A DNA stretch of 64,000 nt. Source: an uncultured Granulosicoccus sp. GTDB taxonomy: Bacteria > Pseudomonadota > Gammaproteobacteria > Granulosicoccales > Granulosicoccaceae. Shown in pieces: positions 63,646 to 64,000 of the stretch. The stretch spans positions 1-64,000 of the forward strand of contig CALDSR010000010.1 in the NCBI GenBank assembly GCA_937924505.1, written 5' to 3'. Below the pieces are notes generated by a model. The model was not told the DNA's origin and did no database searches. It saw nothing but the letters and a program-made list of their open reading frames with translations. Each line of letters starts with the position of its first letter. Position 1 is the first letter of the stretch. The position numbers and the translations under genes were made by a program.

Positions 63646-64000
63646 TCAAATTGAAGTAAGTATTTCATGTGCGCGATCGATCACTTGTCGCACCTCAGGT
63701 AATTGTCGATCTTCATGATGACTGACCAGCCATTGAACATGTTCCAACTCATCGATAGGAGGCGATACCCTCTTTAGCGCTTTGGTCTTTTCACCTATAA
63801 AGGTCGGCAACACTGTTTTTGCAGCGCCCACCATTGCCAAATCCAAGGCATTGCGCGAATGACTGACTTCAATACTTGGTGCATTTCGCCTGTTTTCATG
63901 GACCCAGCGAGCAGACGGTGTTGAAGTCATGACACAGGCCCAGGTTTCGATTTTTTTATCAATCGCGTAAACGGCAAATTGGATGTTGGTGGTTCGTCTG
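63646..64000 (-). CDS. LysR-type regulator, C-terminal part, cut by window
   Basis: The frame is open to the window end, so the gene continues beyond 64000; 117 codons plus stop are visible. It reads IQFAVYAIDKKIETWACV, then ALDLAMVGAAKTVLPTFIGEK, then VQWLVSHHEDRQLPEVRQVIDRAHEIL. This is the second half of a LysR substrate domain (AGLGIAVLPxxL ... LWLxxHxDLRxxPRVRAxxDFL). An internal ATG at 63930 is not a start. Confidence 0.8.
   Translation of the reverse strand, partial: RRTTNIQFAVYAIDKKIETWACVMTSTPSARWVHENRRNAPSIEVSHSRNALDLAMVGAAKTVLPTFIGEKTKALKRVSPPIDELEHVQWLVSHHEDRQLPEVRQVIDRAHEILTSI

Noticed and set aside
63646..63930. Separate 94-codon gene from an internal ATG
   Set aside because: The frame continues upstream to the window end and matches the LysR substrate domain, so it is part of a larger gene.
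1..64000. tRNA, rRNA, CRISPR or intact transposase
   Set aside because: No tRNA T-loop patterns in a cloverleaf context, no regular spaced repeats and no transposase motifs were seen by eye.

Overview
The window looks like a stretch of chromosome from a free-living, probably marine, Gammaproteobacterium. The YbiT-type ABC-F protein, the RraA protein and the DUF423 protein are close to gammaproteobacterial forms. The gene content is dominated by oligotroph-type uptake and C1/amine catabolism: two TRAP transporters, an iron-type ABC importer, three GcvT/DAO-type flavoproteins, and phytanoyl-CoA-dioxygenase-like enzymes. GC looks slightly below 50% by eye. I saw no rRNA, tRNA, CRISPR array, intact insertion sequence or phage gene. 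The taxonomic call is an inference.

Layout. 1-2788: end of an Fe(III)-type ABC importer (permease cut by the window edge, then ATPase). 2806-6159: an inositol-monophosphatase-like enzyme, a membrane class III adenylate cyclase and a MOSC protein. 6174-8460: HupE/UreJ-like membrane protein and a secreted metallo-beta-lactamase-fold protein. 8578-16454: a TAXI-type TRAP system with a universal stress protein, next to a response regulator, a histidine kinase and a second TAXI protein that probably acts as the sensor. 17073-20148: sugar-acid genes (enolase superfamily, amidohydrolase/lactonase, PhyH oxygenase). 20149-21636: a decayed region with small ORFs, gene relics and a long hairpin. 21637-25769: ybiT and a large flavin oxidoreductase. 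25788-30323: a glutamate mutase cassette (glmS, glmE, glmL) ending in an unusual AMP-forming ligase. 30453-36423: rraA, DUF423, a giant degenerate ABC protein with a cyclic-nucleotide domain, a free cyclic-nucleotide-binding protein and a membrane protein. 36604-45997: TPR protein, KDG-type kinase, esterase, two SDR epimerases, a LacI-like/LuxR-HTH regulator, a class V PLP enzyme and a DAO flavoprotein. 46020-51205: an S4 protein, a TPP-enzyme relic, and an operon of class III PLP enzyme, small-molecule kinase and FAD-GcvT dehydrogenase. 51322-57709: quinoprotein sugar dehydrogenase, HMG-CoA-lyase-like enzyme, GST, a second FAD-GcvT dehydrogenase and an FMN reductase. 57826-60838: a DctPQM TRAP system. 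60976-64000: PhyH protein, Tat-exported peptide, cupin-4 oxygenase and the end of a LysR regulator.

How parts work together. The two TRAP operons each carry a terminator-like hairpin between receptor and permease, which would give more receptor than permease. The TAXI sensor, kinase and regulator probably control the neighbouring TAXI transporter. The adenylate cyclase may feed the two cyclic-nucleotide-binding proteins. The FAD-GcvT enzymes, the DAO flavoprotein and the HMG-CoA-lyase-like enzyme fit breakdown of methylated amines and branched acids.

The most interesting points are three. A 10-bp tandem duplication splits what would otherwise be one amidohydrolase-PhyH fusion ORF. A glutamate mutase cassette ends in an AMP-ligase that seems to lack its catalytic lysine. 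Short tandem duplications recur just in front of start codons across the window.
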